DNA of 64,000 nucleotides from Candidatus Bathyarchaeota archaeon (GTDB lineage: Archaea; Thermoproteota; Bathyarchaeia; Bathyarchaeales; Bathycorpusculaceae), in NCBI GenBank assembly GCA_029881805.1, contig JAOULW010000006.1:1-64000 (forward strand), written 5' to 3'. A program made the translations under genes and the position numbers. How positions within the stretch are numbered: position 1 is the stretch's first letter; each line of letters begins with the position of its first letter. Below, piece after piece: positions 35,583 through 43,575 of this stretch. Below the pieces are notes generated by a model, which had not been told where the DNA came from, did no database searches, and saw only the letters and a list, made by a program, of their open reading frames with translations.

Positions 35583-35763
35583 TTAATAGTTGCACCAATG
35601 GATTAGAAAAAAATGATGCCTTTTTTGTTCTAGACTTTCAGAAGTCTTTTTTTCACTATATTGATATGTTTCAATCCATTAATTTTCCGTCAAATCTGAT
35701 GATGGAACCTAGATCTGCTTCCTTCGCCTTTCTTAATATCAGGTTTTCTTTGTTCCCATTCAT
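35583..35763 (-). pseudogene. relic of a GNAT acetyltransferase N-terminus
   Basis: From the ATG at 35763 the frame reads MNGNKENLILRKAKEADL and on to FDGKLMD before a stop at 35671. The opening matches GNAT N-termini (LxIRxAxxxDLxxI...). A one-base shift then opens IETYQYSEKKTSESLEQ up to a stop at 35583. The acetyl-CoA motif is absent. I read this as a frameshifted, truncated gene. Confidence 0.4.
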
Positions 35764-35867
35764 TTGAACGAATCCCCACATTGTAATTGGAAATCGAAAC
35801 CTTGTCAAAACTAACAGTTTGGGTTGTCAAGCTCAGGAGAAGAAAAAAATCCTTCATACACGGTCAT

Positions 35868-37583
35868 CTAGTGGGTCTCTTCACGTAACCTCAATAGAAT
35901 CCCGTTAATCGTTGTTTGGGCCTTTTCTTTTCTGCGCTGATAATCTGCTAGAAGCTTTCGGTATGCTTCCAAGGACAGATCTCCGCGGCTGTGACGGGCC
36001 TCTATGCTTTTGATGTTGGCTTCAACTTCGTTGATCTCGGTCTCTGCGATTTCAAGTTGTCGCATTAAATCTGCATAAAGACCACCGGCAGCACGCATCT
36101 TCTCTCCGGATTCTGCCAAGCTTCTAGACAAGGAGCCAAGTCGTGTTTCCAGAGTTTTTCTCTGTACCTTATACCGACGCCTAGGGATTTTCCCCTTGCG
36201 CACTCTAGCCACAAGAGACTCTATTTCCAACACTATTTTCGTTTTCTGTTGGTATTCATCGACAAAGGATTTGACGTGTTCAGGGCGGAGACTTACTGCT
36301 ACAGTAGGCGCAGTTACTCGTGTTAGGGGAGCTTTAGGTCTTTTCCACACGATTGCAATTGCACATCCAACAATCGATAACGACCATGCCCACAATGTTG
36401 GACGGAAAGACAGCCACAAACTGTTATATTCATACGTAAGCGCAACATTAAAGGTGTCAAAGGAGATTATTCCCTGTTTTTTTATTGTCACTAGTTCTTG
36501 GAAAACGTTTCTGGCTAAGATATAGTCATCGCCAATCAATCCATCTTCGAAACTTTGTATTTTTGCGCCTTCCGGTAAAACGAAAATCACCAATACCTGA
36601 TCAATGTAACAATTCAAATGTTGAAAAAAAGAAAAGTTGAGGGTAGATTCACCTTCATTTTTTTGGCTTGTGGAAACTTGGAGATTGTATCTAACACTAA
36701 ACAATGCGGATTCTCCGTTTTTCAGTGATAACTTTAATGCAATCCTGTAACGGTTTGTCTCTTCGTCTATTGGTGCGGGGTCAGCCATTTTTCTTCTAAA
36801 CTGGTCTTGAGCTCTTGGGTTAGATGCATTAGGAGGTAACGTTATGTCAATAAAGTTTAACTCCAACTCCGCCCTGTTTGTTAGACGATATGTATCTGAT
36901 CCTTCTATTTCACCAAACTCGTTTAGCCTGATCTCTCGCACCAGCTCCTCTAAATCGGCTACAAGTATTTTGTCATCTGCTACAGAGAAGGTTATTTGAG
37001 ATGAATTATAAGTGAATGCTGGAAAGTTCACTTCTGAATAGTTGAAGGCATTGACCGTCCCCGTAACGTATGACGCATTTTCTGGCAAAACAATTGAAAC
37101 GTTACAAACATCGGCTGGTTTCGTTAAGCTAGGAAATGCTGGAAAGTTTAGGAAGTAATAGGCTGTACCATTATGTATTAGAAGATTGTTTGAAAGTACA
37201 AACAAGACCGTAAATACTTGTGGAGATCCCTGTGGAAAGTTTACTTTAACGCCGTAAAAACCAACATGATTTTCCAATGGTACATCAAGATTTACTGGGA
37301 AAACATCTGATTCATTGTAGGCAATACAGCGAAGAACATGTGGACCGTACTCATAGGGAAAGCCTATCAGAAAGTCTTCAGGCGCTTGTCCAGTAACACT
37401 TATCCTTAAGGTGTCGTTGATTTGAACATAGCCGTTGTACAGAACCTCAACAGTGTGATTTACATGTTCTATACTATAATCCGCAGCATCTGCTCCCTTA
37501 ACATTCCTGATGCAGAAGGAAATTGAGAAAAAAATTGCCATAGTGATAATGAAGAGGGTGAATGTCAAAGTTGTTTTCTTCAC
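35868..37583 (-). CDS. ribophorin I (OST1)-like type I membrane protein
   Basis: A 571-residue protein with a signal peptide (about 1-30), two exterior beta-rich domains (about 35-210 and 215-385), one membrane helix (about 394-413) and a cytoplasmic coiled coil (about 435-571). This order matches eukaryotic ribophorin I (about 607 residues), a subunit of oligosaccharyltransferase. Shared details include the second-domain opening (REIRLNEFGEIEGSDTYRL), VLPEGAK at 336-341, a TYEYNS strand pairing before the helix, and the tail pattern KTLETRLGSLSRSL. Several NxS/T sequons fall in the exterior part. No oligosaccharyltransferase catalytic subunit lies nearby. The match is by eye from memory. Confidence 0.6.
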   Translation of the reverse strand: MKKTTLTFTLFIITMAIFFSISFCIRNVKGADAADYSIEHVNHTVEVLYNGYVQINDTLRISVTGQAPEDFLIGFPYEYGPHVLRCIAYNESDVFPVNLDVPLENHVGFYGVKVNFPQGSPQVFTVLFVLSNNLLIHNGTAYYFLNFPAFPSLTKPADVCNVSIVLPENASYVTGTVNAFNYSEVNFPAFTYNSSQITFSVADDKILVADLEELVREIRLNEFGEIEGSDTYRLTNRAELELNFIDITLPPNASNPRAQDQFRRKMADPAPIDEETNRYRIALKLSLKNGESALFSVRYNLQVSTSQKNEGESTLNFSFFQHLNCYIDQVLVIFVLPEGAKIQSFEDGLIGDDYILARNVFQELVTIKKQGIISFDTFNVALTYEYNSLWLSFRPTLWAWSLSIVGCAIAIVWKRPKAPLTRVTAPTVAVSLRPEHVKSFVDEYQQKTKIVLEIESLVARVRKGKIPRRRYKVQRKTLETRLGSLSRSLAESGEKMRAAGGLYADLMRQLEIAETEINEVEANIKSIEARHSRGDLSLEAYRKLLADYQRRKEKAQTTINGILLRLREETH

Positions 37584-37726
37584 TTGGTTTTCCTCCGCTT
37601 AATTTACGGGCCTTTGAGCTTTTTAATTAATGATGAGCCCATTTATTTACTTTTAGAATTACGCTGCAGTGGTTACGTATATACTTACCCATACGCAGAA
37701 ATAATTTCAAACGCAAGAGTGCTGCA

Positions 37727-38071
37727 TCACATTCCGCCGTGTTTAAAATAGTAGTTTCCTTCTTTCTTTGATCCGAAGCTTCTTACGCCTTTCTCTCTAA
37801 GCTGTTTCTTAAGTTTTTCAGCATATTGCTTTTCTATTTCGCCTCTTTTCTCCATGTAGTTAATTATCTCCTCTGCTTGTTCTATAGTATCGGATCGCCG
37901 AATAAAGTCTATTATGTCTGGCATGTAATTAACAAAATCCTCTGATGCTGCTCTTTCTCCGCTTTGCGTGTCTGTTCGCACAGAATCTACTGGAACTGTG
38001 CTCTCGCCAGTCTCTAGCTCTTTGGCTAGGTTCGGAAACATCTTTTTTAATCTTTTTTTGTCGAACTCCAT
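37727..38071 (-). CDS. DUF2095 family archaeal protein
   Basis: A 114-residue soluble protein. The opening FDKKRLKKMFPNLAKELE, the middle VNYMPDIIDFIRR and the ending LREKGVRSFGSKKEGNYYF match the archaeal DUF2095 family as I recall it; function unknown. I chose the ATG at 38071 (the frame is open to 38089). It lies downstream of the nucleotidyltransferase on the same strand with an 86-base gap. Confidence 0.7.
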   Translation of the reverse strand: MEFDKKRLKKMFPNLAKELETGESTVPVDSVRTDTQSGERAASEDFVNYMPDIIDFIRRSDTIEQAEEIINYMEKRGEIEKQYAEKLKKQLREKGVRSFGSKKEGNYYFKHGGM

Positions 38072-38157
38072 CTCCGAACCTTCAAACATGTCATTGATTC
38101 TTTATGTTAATTATTAAGAGCCCAATATTTAAGCGTCTTTGGAAAGAAAAGGGAACA

Positions 38158-38775
38158 TCAAAAAGGAACAAAACGTTGTGACGCATTCCTTCTGAGCAAC
38201 ATTTCTAATTCTTTTATGTGAAGACCAGTTATTTCGTCTCCGTATATCTCGCATTTTTCCTTTCTGTTGGCTTCTTCTGGGCTGATCACTTTTATCTCTG
38301 CTTTCTCTTTAGCTGGACATTCTACAAGTATGTGAAAAGACCGCTTTTCCTTTCCCTTTTTAGTGACACTTACCCATTCAGCCTGAGCTATTTTGACGCT
38401 GTTTTGTTTCAGAATATTTATAATGCTGCCGGGATCGTCATGCCGCACAACTATATCGATGTCGCTTTCACAGTCTATTGTTCCACGCCAGACACTTCCA
38501 ATAAGAAGAGGGCTATATTCTTTTAGAATTTTCATCAACTTCAATGCGTCCTTGCGCATATAAATTAAACGCTCCTGTCTGGCTTTACCTTCTTTTTCCT
38601 CAGCCATTTTGTCAAGTTCTAATGCAACTTCAAGGTTGGTGGGAAGAAAATTGACCCCAAAAGTTTTAGCGGCTTTTAGTTTCGCTTGTTTATACTCCTT
38701 TTCAATACCAGAATAAAGTAGGTTCGCAGCTTCACATGCCACCTTTTTTCTTGCATTCTTAAAACCATTTTTCAA
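38158..38775 (-). CDS. polymerase-beta-like nucleotidyltransferase domain protein
   Basis: A 205-residue protein. A helical N-terminal half (basic, 1-95) precedes the nucleotidyltransferase core LLIGSVWRGTIDCESDIDIVV, where GS, DID and a following acidic residue form the metal site. It lacks the multi-domain layout of CCA-adding enzyme or poly(A) polymerase. It may modify RNA, a protein or a small molecule. It follows the glycogen-synthase-like gene by 29 bases. Confidence 0.75.
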   Translation of the reverse strand: MKNGFKNARKKVACEAANLLYSGIEKEYKQAKLKAAKTFGVNFLPTNLEVALELDKMAEEKEGKARQERLIYMRKDALKLMKILKEYSPLLIGSVWRGTIDCESDIDIVVRHDDPGSIINILKQNSVKIAQAEWVSVTKKGKEKRSFHILVECPAKEKAEIKVISPEEANRKEKCEIYGDEITGLHIKELEMLLRRNASQRFVPF

Positions 38776-38804
38776 AGTTTCACCAGAAAAGGCTTGAATT
38801 AGAC

Positions 38805-40055
38805 TTAACGCTTGATTATTTGCTCATATAGTTCTCCAGTTTTTTCAGCTATTTTATCCCATGTGAACTCTTCCAACACCCTGCGTCTACCATTTTTTCC
38901 AAGCCATTGTCGTTTTTCGGGACTTTCTAAAGCGCTCGTTATGCCCCAAGCTATGTCTGATGGATTGTTCGGGTCTATATGAAAACCGCACTGTTCTTCG
39001 CCACAGCAAATAACTATTTCTCGCATTCCGCTAACGCCTGCTGCCCCAACAACAACTGGACGTTCCATACTCATTGCCTCGAGGACAACAATCCCAAAAG
39101 GTTCATATAGGCTTGGGAAAGCTGCGACATCGCATGCAGCATAATGAAGAATACGCTCCTCTTCAGGGATAAATTCACAGCGGAATTTTACAAAATCAGT
39201 CAATCTCGTGGTTTTGACTAGATTAACCAGATACTCCTGCAAATCGCCTAAACCAACTATGATTAATTTTGCCTTAGGAATTTTTTGCAAGATGTGAGGC
39301 ATTGACATTATTAGTTTGTCAACACCCTTAACACCGACTAGTCTTCCAAGAAAAAGAATCATAAGCTCATCATCTTTCAAACCATAGAAATCTCTCACTT
39401 TCTTAATTTGCTCAGGGTTCACTTCCGCTGGATTGTATTTCTGTGGGTCAACACCATTATAGCTAACTTGAATTTTTTCTTTTGGGAAGCCGAGTTTTGT
39501 CAGCTCATCTTTCATGGCGTACGAAACAGTTACAATAAGGTCCGCTGCTCTTGCACCATGAAGCTCAATGTTGCTGACGACTGACGAGCCGTTTCCAAGA
39601 GTTCTTCCTTTCTCTGTTGAGTGGACGTGAAACGCGAATGGCAATCCAGCCTCTTTTTTAATGGTTATGCCACCTATGGCTGAAAGCCAATCGTGGGCGA
39701 CTACGATATCGTATTTGAAATTTTCTTTTCTAATGAGTTCGTTGACGAGTTTGGAAGCACTCAGATAATTATAGACAAGGATCTTTGAGAACAAATGAAT
39801 GCCTCTGCCCCATTTTTTAATGTCTTCTGCAAGCACATCAGGAAGCGAATCAGAAACATCAATGTGCAGCGGGCGGTGGATTTCTATGCCTCTCCAAATT
39901 TCCCGTGTGGGAAGATTTCCTGCATCGTCATTCATTGTAAAAACTGTGACGTCATTATCCGTTATGACAAACTTACGTGTAATTTCAGCCGCGTAAGTTC
40001 CCAAACCACCGACAATTTTCGGCGGATATTCGTAGACAAGCACGGCCATTTTCAT
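38805..40055 (-). CDS. glycogen/starch synthase-like glycosyltransferase (GT5/GT4)
   Basis: A 416-residue GT-B enzyme. The N-terminus MKMAVLVYEYPPKIVGGLGTYA has the KxGGL-type glycine motif near 14-19 that distinguishes glycogen synthases. The donor domain has LFLGRLVGVKGVDKLI and SLYEPFGIVVLEAMSMERP (E-x7-E). It probably elongates an alpha-glucan from ADP- or UDP-glucose, although a mannosyl or trehalose-type activity is possible. It lies away from the surface-glycan locus. Confidence 0.83.
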   Translation of the reverse strand: MKMAVLVYEYPPKIVGGLGTYAAEITRKFVITDNDVTVFTMNDDAGNLPTREIWRGIEIHRPLHIDVSDSLPDVLAEDIKKWGRGIHLFSKILVYNYLSASKLVNELIRKENFKYDIVVAHDWLSAIGGITIKKEAGLPFAFHVHSTEKGRTLGNGSSVVSNIELHGARAADLIVTVSYAMKDELTKLGFPKEKIQVSYNGVDPQKYNPAEVNPEQIKKVRDFYGLKDDELMILFLGRLVGVKGVDKLIMSMPHILQKIPKAKLIIVGLGDLQEYLVNLVKTTRLTDFVKFRCEFIPEEERILHYAACDVAAFPSLYEPFGIVVLEAMSMERPVVVGAAGVSGMREIVICCGEEQCGFHIDPNNPSDIAWGITSALESPEKRQWLGKNGRRRVLEEFTWDKIAEKTGELYEQIIKR

Positions 40056-40200
40056 ATCTTTCCCGTCTTCCTTTAATCTAATTGTGGGTTACTGCTTAAT
40101 GAAGTATTACTTATTTACGTTTCTCAGACTCGTATATTTACTTCATATTTGACACACAATTTCAATGCATAATTTATGTAGCAAACGCGAATCGGAGGGA

Positions 40201-40833
40201 TTACGTTTTCGCTATGAGTATCCAGCGACTTTGAAGAGCCCCTTCAACTTCCTTTTCATGTAACCTTAAACTGACAATTTTGAAACGTTTGAATAATTGC
40301 TCTATCTCTTCTTTGTCGCTGAAATGATGCAAAACTCCCTTTTCTGCACCTTCTTCCCTGACGAAGGTGCCCCCTTCAACTTCCGCGCCAATCGCATAAC
40401 TATAGGTTCTGTTTGACAGAAAGTTGACTAGTATCAACCCTTCTTTCCTAAGTATTCTATGGACTTCAGAAACTGTTCCTTGAATCCCTGAGAGTCCTTG
40501 ATGATAAATCGTTTGGAAGCACACCACCGCATCAAAGCAAAAGTCAACATAGGGTAGAAAGTGCATATCACACTTCACCATGTGCCCCGCTAATCTTTGC
40601 TTTTCAAGTCTGTCTTTGGTTAGTTTTAAGCCTGTTTTAGAGATGTCTATTCCGTGAGTTTCAAATCCTTGTCTCGCCATGTAGATTTGATGTCTTCCTC
40701 CGCCGCATCCTAAATCTAGGATTCGCATCTCCTTACTCTTCTTTCTTAGCAGGGCAGCGAAATTGACAACGGCATCATCGGGTTCTTCTATGCTGTACCC
40801 TCTTTTACACAATATTTGGTTCCATTCTACCAT
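40201..40833 (-). CDS. class I SAM-dependent methyltransferase
   Basis: A 210-residue methyltransferase with motif I RILDLGCGGGRHQIYMA near 37-53, the post-I GIDISKTGL and the motif at FDAVVCFQTIYHQ near 97. The ATG at 40833 is chosen because GGGAG lies 7 bases upstream; an in-frame start at 40857 has no such site. The YHQGLSGIQGTV region is typical of type-11 methyltransferases; substrate unknown. Confidence 0.83.
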   Translation of the reverse strand: MVEWNQILCKRGYSIEEPDDAVVNFAALLRKKSKEMRILDLGCGGGRHQIYMARQGFETHGIDISKTGLKLTKDRLEKQRLAGHMVKCDMHFLPYVDFCFDAVVCFQTIYHQGLSGIQGTVSEVHRILRKEGLILVNFLSNRTYSYAIGAEVEGGTFVREEGAEKGVLHHFSDKEEIEQLFKRFKIVSLRLHEKEVEGALQSRWILIAKT

Positions 40834-41029
40834 TATTGCTCCCTTTGCCAATATCACCAGTTATCATTAGCATCTCTTAAAACGTTAGCTATGCGACCAC
40901 AAAACCAGAGAGTCTGGTGCCTTTAGAAGTGCGGTGAACCTCAGCTTTAACTTTAGCTTTGTCTTGGCAAGGGAAAACCTGAAAAACCTATTAATAACAT
41001 ATGTGATAAATTATAAATGGTGTAATAGG

Positions 41030-41593
41030 ATGACTGTATCACCTGTCAAGAGATTAATTCTAGAAACTATGTGGACGGTCGAAAAACCTGCCAAGGCTAC
41101 AGAAATAGCGAAAGAGACTGGAGTGAATTTTCCCTCAGTCATGATGCACATAATTGGGCTTACTCGTATGGGATATGTAGAGTCGCAAGAGAAAGGATAT
41201 TATGTCATAACGGAGAATGGAAGAAAGGCTCTTGGCTTTCCTGAAATCAACGGAGAAAAGGCAAACGAAATTTTGGCGTATCTTCCATTAGAAAAATCGT
41301 TTCACTTTTATGCAGACGTTGGAAAGCCTTTAAACGTTCTCGCAGCGAGCCTGCAAGACTTTTGTCACAAAATCTCAAAGGTTGATGTAGGCGCGGTGGA
41401 ATTTCATGTTTACCGCGGAGATTTTGAAGCATGGTTCATGGAGTTAGGCGACATTGAGCTTGCGAGGAAAACATTACTTATCAAGGAACATAAGATATCT
41501 GGAGATAAGCTGCGGAGTAGACTTTATGAAATCGTAAAAAACCGGTATGAAGAGTTAGTAAAAATAAGGGAGCAAGCAGTTGTACCAGAGTGA
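41030..41593 (+). CDS. winged-helix protein with DUF5752-like domain
   Basis: A 187-residue regulator. Residues 1-65 form a winged helix (VKRLILETMWTVEKPAKATE, NFPSVMMHIIGLTRMGYVE). Residues about 85-180 match the DUF5752-like pattern with FHFYADVGKPL and VEFHVYRGDFEAWFMELGD. I chose the ATG at 41030; the frame is open to 40934 but that part is AT-rich and unlike the family. AT-rich runs (TATTAATAACAT, ATTATAAATGG) just upstream suit a promoter with a very short leader. It probably binds DNA and may sense a small ligand. Confidence 0.7.
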   Translation: MTVSPVKRLILETMWTVEKPAKATEIAKETGVNFPSVMMHIIGLTRMGYVESQEKGYYVITENGRKALGFPEINGEKANEILAYLPLEKSFHFYADVGKPLNVLAASLQDFCHKISKVDVGAVEFHVYRGDFEAWFMELGDIELARKTLLIKEHKISGDKLRSRLYEIVKNRYEELVKIREQAVVPE

Positions 41594-41605
41594 TTCCATT
41601 AAGCT

Positions 41606-42736
41606 CTAGCCGGATTTAAAGCGCTTCTTAAGCTTTTTCAGAATTTGCCGTAGAGTCGTGTACTCCATCTCTTCGGGACCCAGACGAGCTGGTTCAAATT
41701 CCCCCATACGTCTGAGCATGGAGGCATTTTCCAAGGCTTCATGTCTAGCCAAGTCAAATGCTGGATCATCAAAAAGGTCAGCTATCATCGGTTTTCCATC
41801 ATCATCACTGGCAATTTTGCCACTCGCAATTTGAAAACCTAGAGCAACAATTCTAGGTGGACCGTCGAAAACAGTGCATTTCGCGTCTTTTAGTCCAACA
41901 GGCATTATTGGACCCCAATGGCTCCCACGCATCCATCCCTCAACAAGGTAGCTATGCATGAAAGGCACGAGAATTTCTCCCAAGGCTGGTAGTCCATGCT
42001 GTGCTCGCACGACCATTACTGGATCGTCTTTTCCGATGTATTTGCCAGCAATTTTGGAGAGTCTAGTAATGCTGCCGGTAGCGCATATTAAGTCGTCTCT
42101 GGCTCGCCAGACGCGAGAAATCATGTATCTCTGAACAGTACCGATTAAGGCAAGTAGCTCATACATCTCTTCAGGACACTTAAGCACGATGCTCCTGTTT
42201 TCCACGGTGTCTAGAACCTCGAATTTGAAGCCGCCAGTCATGTTCGGGTCTATTACAAGCCCTGCTGTGCTCATTGGGTCCGCGAAAATGCGGAATAGAG
42301 GGAAGTTGAAGGCGCCGGCTGAAGTTTTGTCTGCTGCTAAGGCAACAATAGGGTCAGATCCTCTTTCTTCTATTTCCATTTCTGCAACGCCTGGGCCCAT
42401 TCCTCGGATGTTTCCGCTGAAAGCAGTTTTCAAAAGGTCCTGTCCAGCACCATAAAGTTTCAGTTCCAAGGCCTTGTTTGAAGCTTCTTTAAAGGTGTCC
42501 CATGCAAGTTTGTGGATTTCTGAATTTGATTCACCCCTCTCATGAATCATGAGCAGTTGAAGATCGTCTCCAACGTTGAAGACTTGATAGCTGTTTATTA
42601 GTCCTTCTTCCGTTGCTTTTTTCAGATTTTTCTGAGCAACGTTAGATAGAGGTTTTGGCGCAACGTAATGACCAGCCAAGGAGCCTACATCACATTTGAT
42701 TAGGGAGATTGTGGTCTTTTTAGGCATAAACATCAC
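41606..42736 (-). CDS. fbp: fructose-1,6-bisphosphate aldolase/phosphatase
   Basis: A 376-residue bifunctional archaeal-type enzyme that joins DHAP and G3P and then removes the 1-phosphate, making gluconeogenesis unidirectional. The start KKTTISLIKCDVGSLAGH carries the metal and Schiff-base side residues; other family features are NVGDDLQLL, LAADKTSAGAFN, DPMSTAGLVIDP, AQHGLPALGEILVPF and MRGSHWGPIMPV. The length is typical. It faces the RHH/wHTH regulator across a 117-base divergent gap. Confidence 0.95.
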   Translation of the reverse strand: MMFMPKKTTISLIKCDVGSLAGHYVAPKPLSNVAQKNLKKATEEGLINSYQVFNVGDDLQLLMIHERGESNSEIHKLAWDTFKEASNKALELKLYGAGQDLLKTAFSGNIRGMGPGVAEMEIEERGSDPIVALAADKTSAGAFNFPLFRIFADPMSTAGLVIDPNMTGGFKFEVLDTVENRSIVLKCPEEMYELLALIGTVQRYMISRVWRARDDLICATGSITRLSKIAGKYIGKDDPVMVVRAQHGLPALGEILVPFMHSYLVEGWMRGSHWGPIMPVGLKDAKCTVFDGPPRIVALGFQIASGKIASDDDGKPMIADLFDDPAFDLARHEALENASMLRRMGEFEPARLGPEEMEYTTLRQILKKLKKRFKSG

Positions 42737-42853
42737 ATCAAACCGAGCTCCAGCCTAGAGTTAGATCGTAGCTTTTTAAAAGATTTCCGAAAGAAACCTA
42801 AAAAAGAATCATAAAATAATAAGGGCTCTATAGTTGAGTGTGAGGAAACTCTT

Positions 42854-43357
42854 ATGGGCGAACAAAGAACCTTATCCGTGAAAATACCTGAAGGGATTTA
42901 CAATGAATTGGCTTTACGTGTTCCAGAAGGGGAAAGAAGTAGCTTTGTCCGAGACGCTATAATGGAAAAACTTCAGAAAACACCGAAACCTAACAAAATA
43001 TTGAAGTTGGAAGAGCGAGTCAGCAAAATGGAAAAAGAGTTTTCGGAAATAAAGAAATATCTTGCAGACTTGGAGTTGCTCACTTATGAACGTGGAAAGA
43101 TGAACCCTCATGCTTTCTGCATGGATGAAACAGACCATAAAATAGTAGATTACCTCATTCACTACAAAGGTGCAACCACACCAGAACTGGCAGAATACCT
43201 AAAAACAAACCGATGGCTAGTTTTGAACAGACTTAGAAGACTGCAGAAAAATTCGAGAAAGCAGCTTGGAAAATCCGTGATTGACTATTACCCCGGAGAG
43301 AAATCCGGAAAAAAAAAGGCTTGGTGGATAAACGAAGAAATAACTGAAACACAATGA
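42854..43357 (+). CDS. ribbon-helix-helix plus winged-helix regulator
   Basis: A 167-residue protein with two DNA-binding modules. Residues 5-43 look like a CopG-type ribbon-helix-helix (RTLSVKIPEGIYNELALRV, SSFVRDAIMEKL), 50-75 form a coiled coil (LKLEERVSKMEKEFSEI) and 92-165 form a winged helix (ETDHKIVDYLIHYKGATTPE, TNRWLVLNRLRRL). Such a fusion is uncommon. It diverges from the FBP aldolase/phosphatase gene, so control of gluconeogenesis is a reasonable guess. Confidence 0.68.
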   Translation: MGEQRTLSVKIPEGIYNELALRVPEGERSSFVRDAIMEKLQKTPKPNKILKLEERVSKMEKEFSEIKKYLADLELLTYERGKMNPHAFCMDETDHKIVDYLIHYKGATTPELAEYLKTNRWLVLNRLRRLQKNSRKQLGKSVIDYYPGEKSGKKKAWWINEEITETQ

Positions 43358-43510
43358 AGAAAAGCCTACTCGGCGGAGACCAACCCCTTGGACATATTTT
43401 GAACCTTGCCCAAGTTTGACGTAGTGGAGTAACAATTAATTTTAGGAGGAAGAGGTCAACTCATATCTGTCTGAAGAAGGGCCCGTAGCCCAGTATGGAT
43501 TAAGGCGCCG

Positions 43511-43532
43511 AATCAAAGAAGCTGATGCGCAA
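43511..43532 (+). other. tRNA-Arg(CCG) intron 1, noncanonical site 29/30
   Basis: A 22-base intron in the anticodon stem. Cutting after the second base of each three-base bulge (CG^A and AA^G) gives exactly these ends. The inner loop is AAGAAGC closed by ATCA/TGAT. Confidence 0.82.
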
Positions 43533-43540
43533 GCCTCCGG

Positions 43541-43558
43541 ACACCTAGAATGGAGGAA
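43541..43558 (+). other. tRNA-Arg(CCG) intron 2, canonical site 37/38
   Basis: An 18-base intron after base 37. Anticodon-side CTCC pairs with intron GGAG. The exact ends are inferred from the need for a 7-base loop, as the bulges are not both three bases. Confidence 0.7.
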
Positions 43559-43575
43559 AGCCGGAGAACCTGGGT

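Larger units (their letters stand above)
35448..35867. other. 420-base intergenic region: promoter, relic, otherwise AT-rich
   Basis: The only stretch over 300 bases without an intact gene. It holds the ferredoxin promoter at its left end and a decayed GNAT-like fragment at 35583-35763. A forward frame at 35561-35767 (68 codons) has no recognisable motif and lies opposite the relic, so I regard it as noise. No RNA gene or repeat was seen. Confidence 0.6.

Noticed and set aside
35561-35767. 68-codon forward frame in the intergenic gap
   Set aside because: It has no recognisable motif and lies opposite the GNAT-like relic, so it is more likely antisense noise.
35868-37583. Using the ribophorin-like protein to call the organism an Asgard archaeon
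   Set aside because: The match is unverified and one gene cannot place the lineage; other genes here are shared with TACK archaea.
43505-43564. Single canonical intron in tRNA-Arg
   Set aside because: With one intron at 37/38 the stem would be CCGAA/GCCGG, which does not pair, and base 33 would not be T. Two introns restore every rule.
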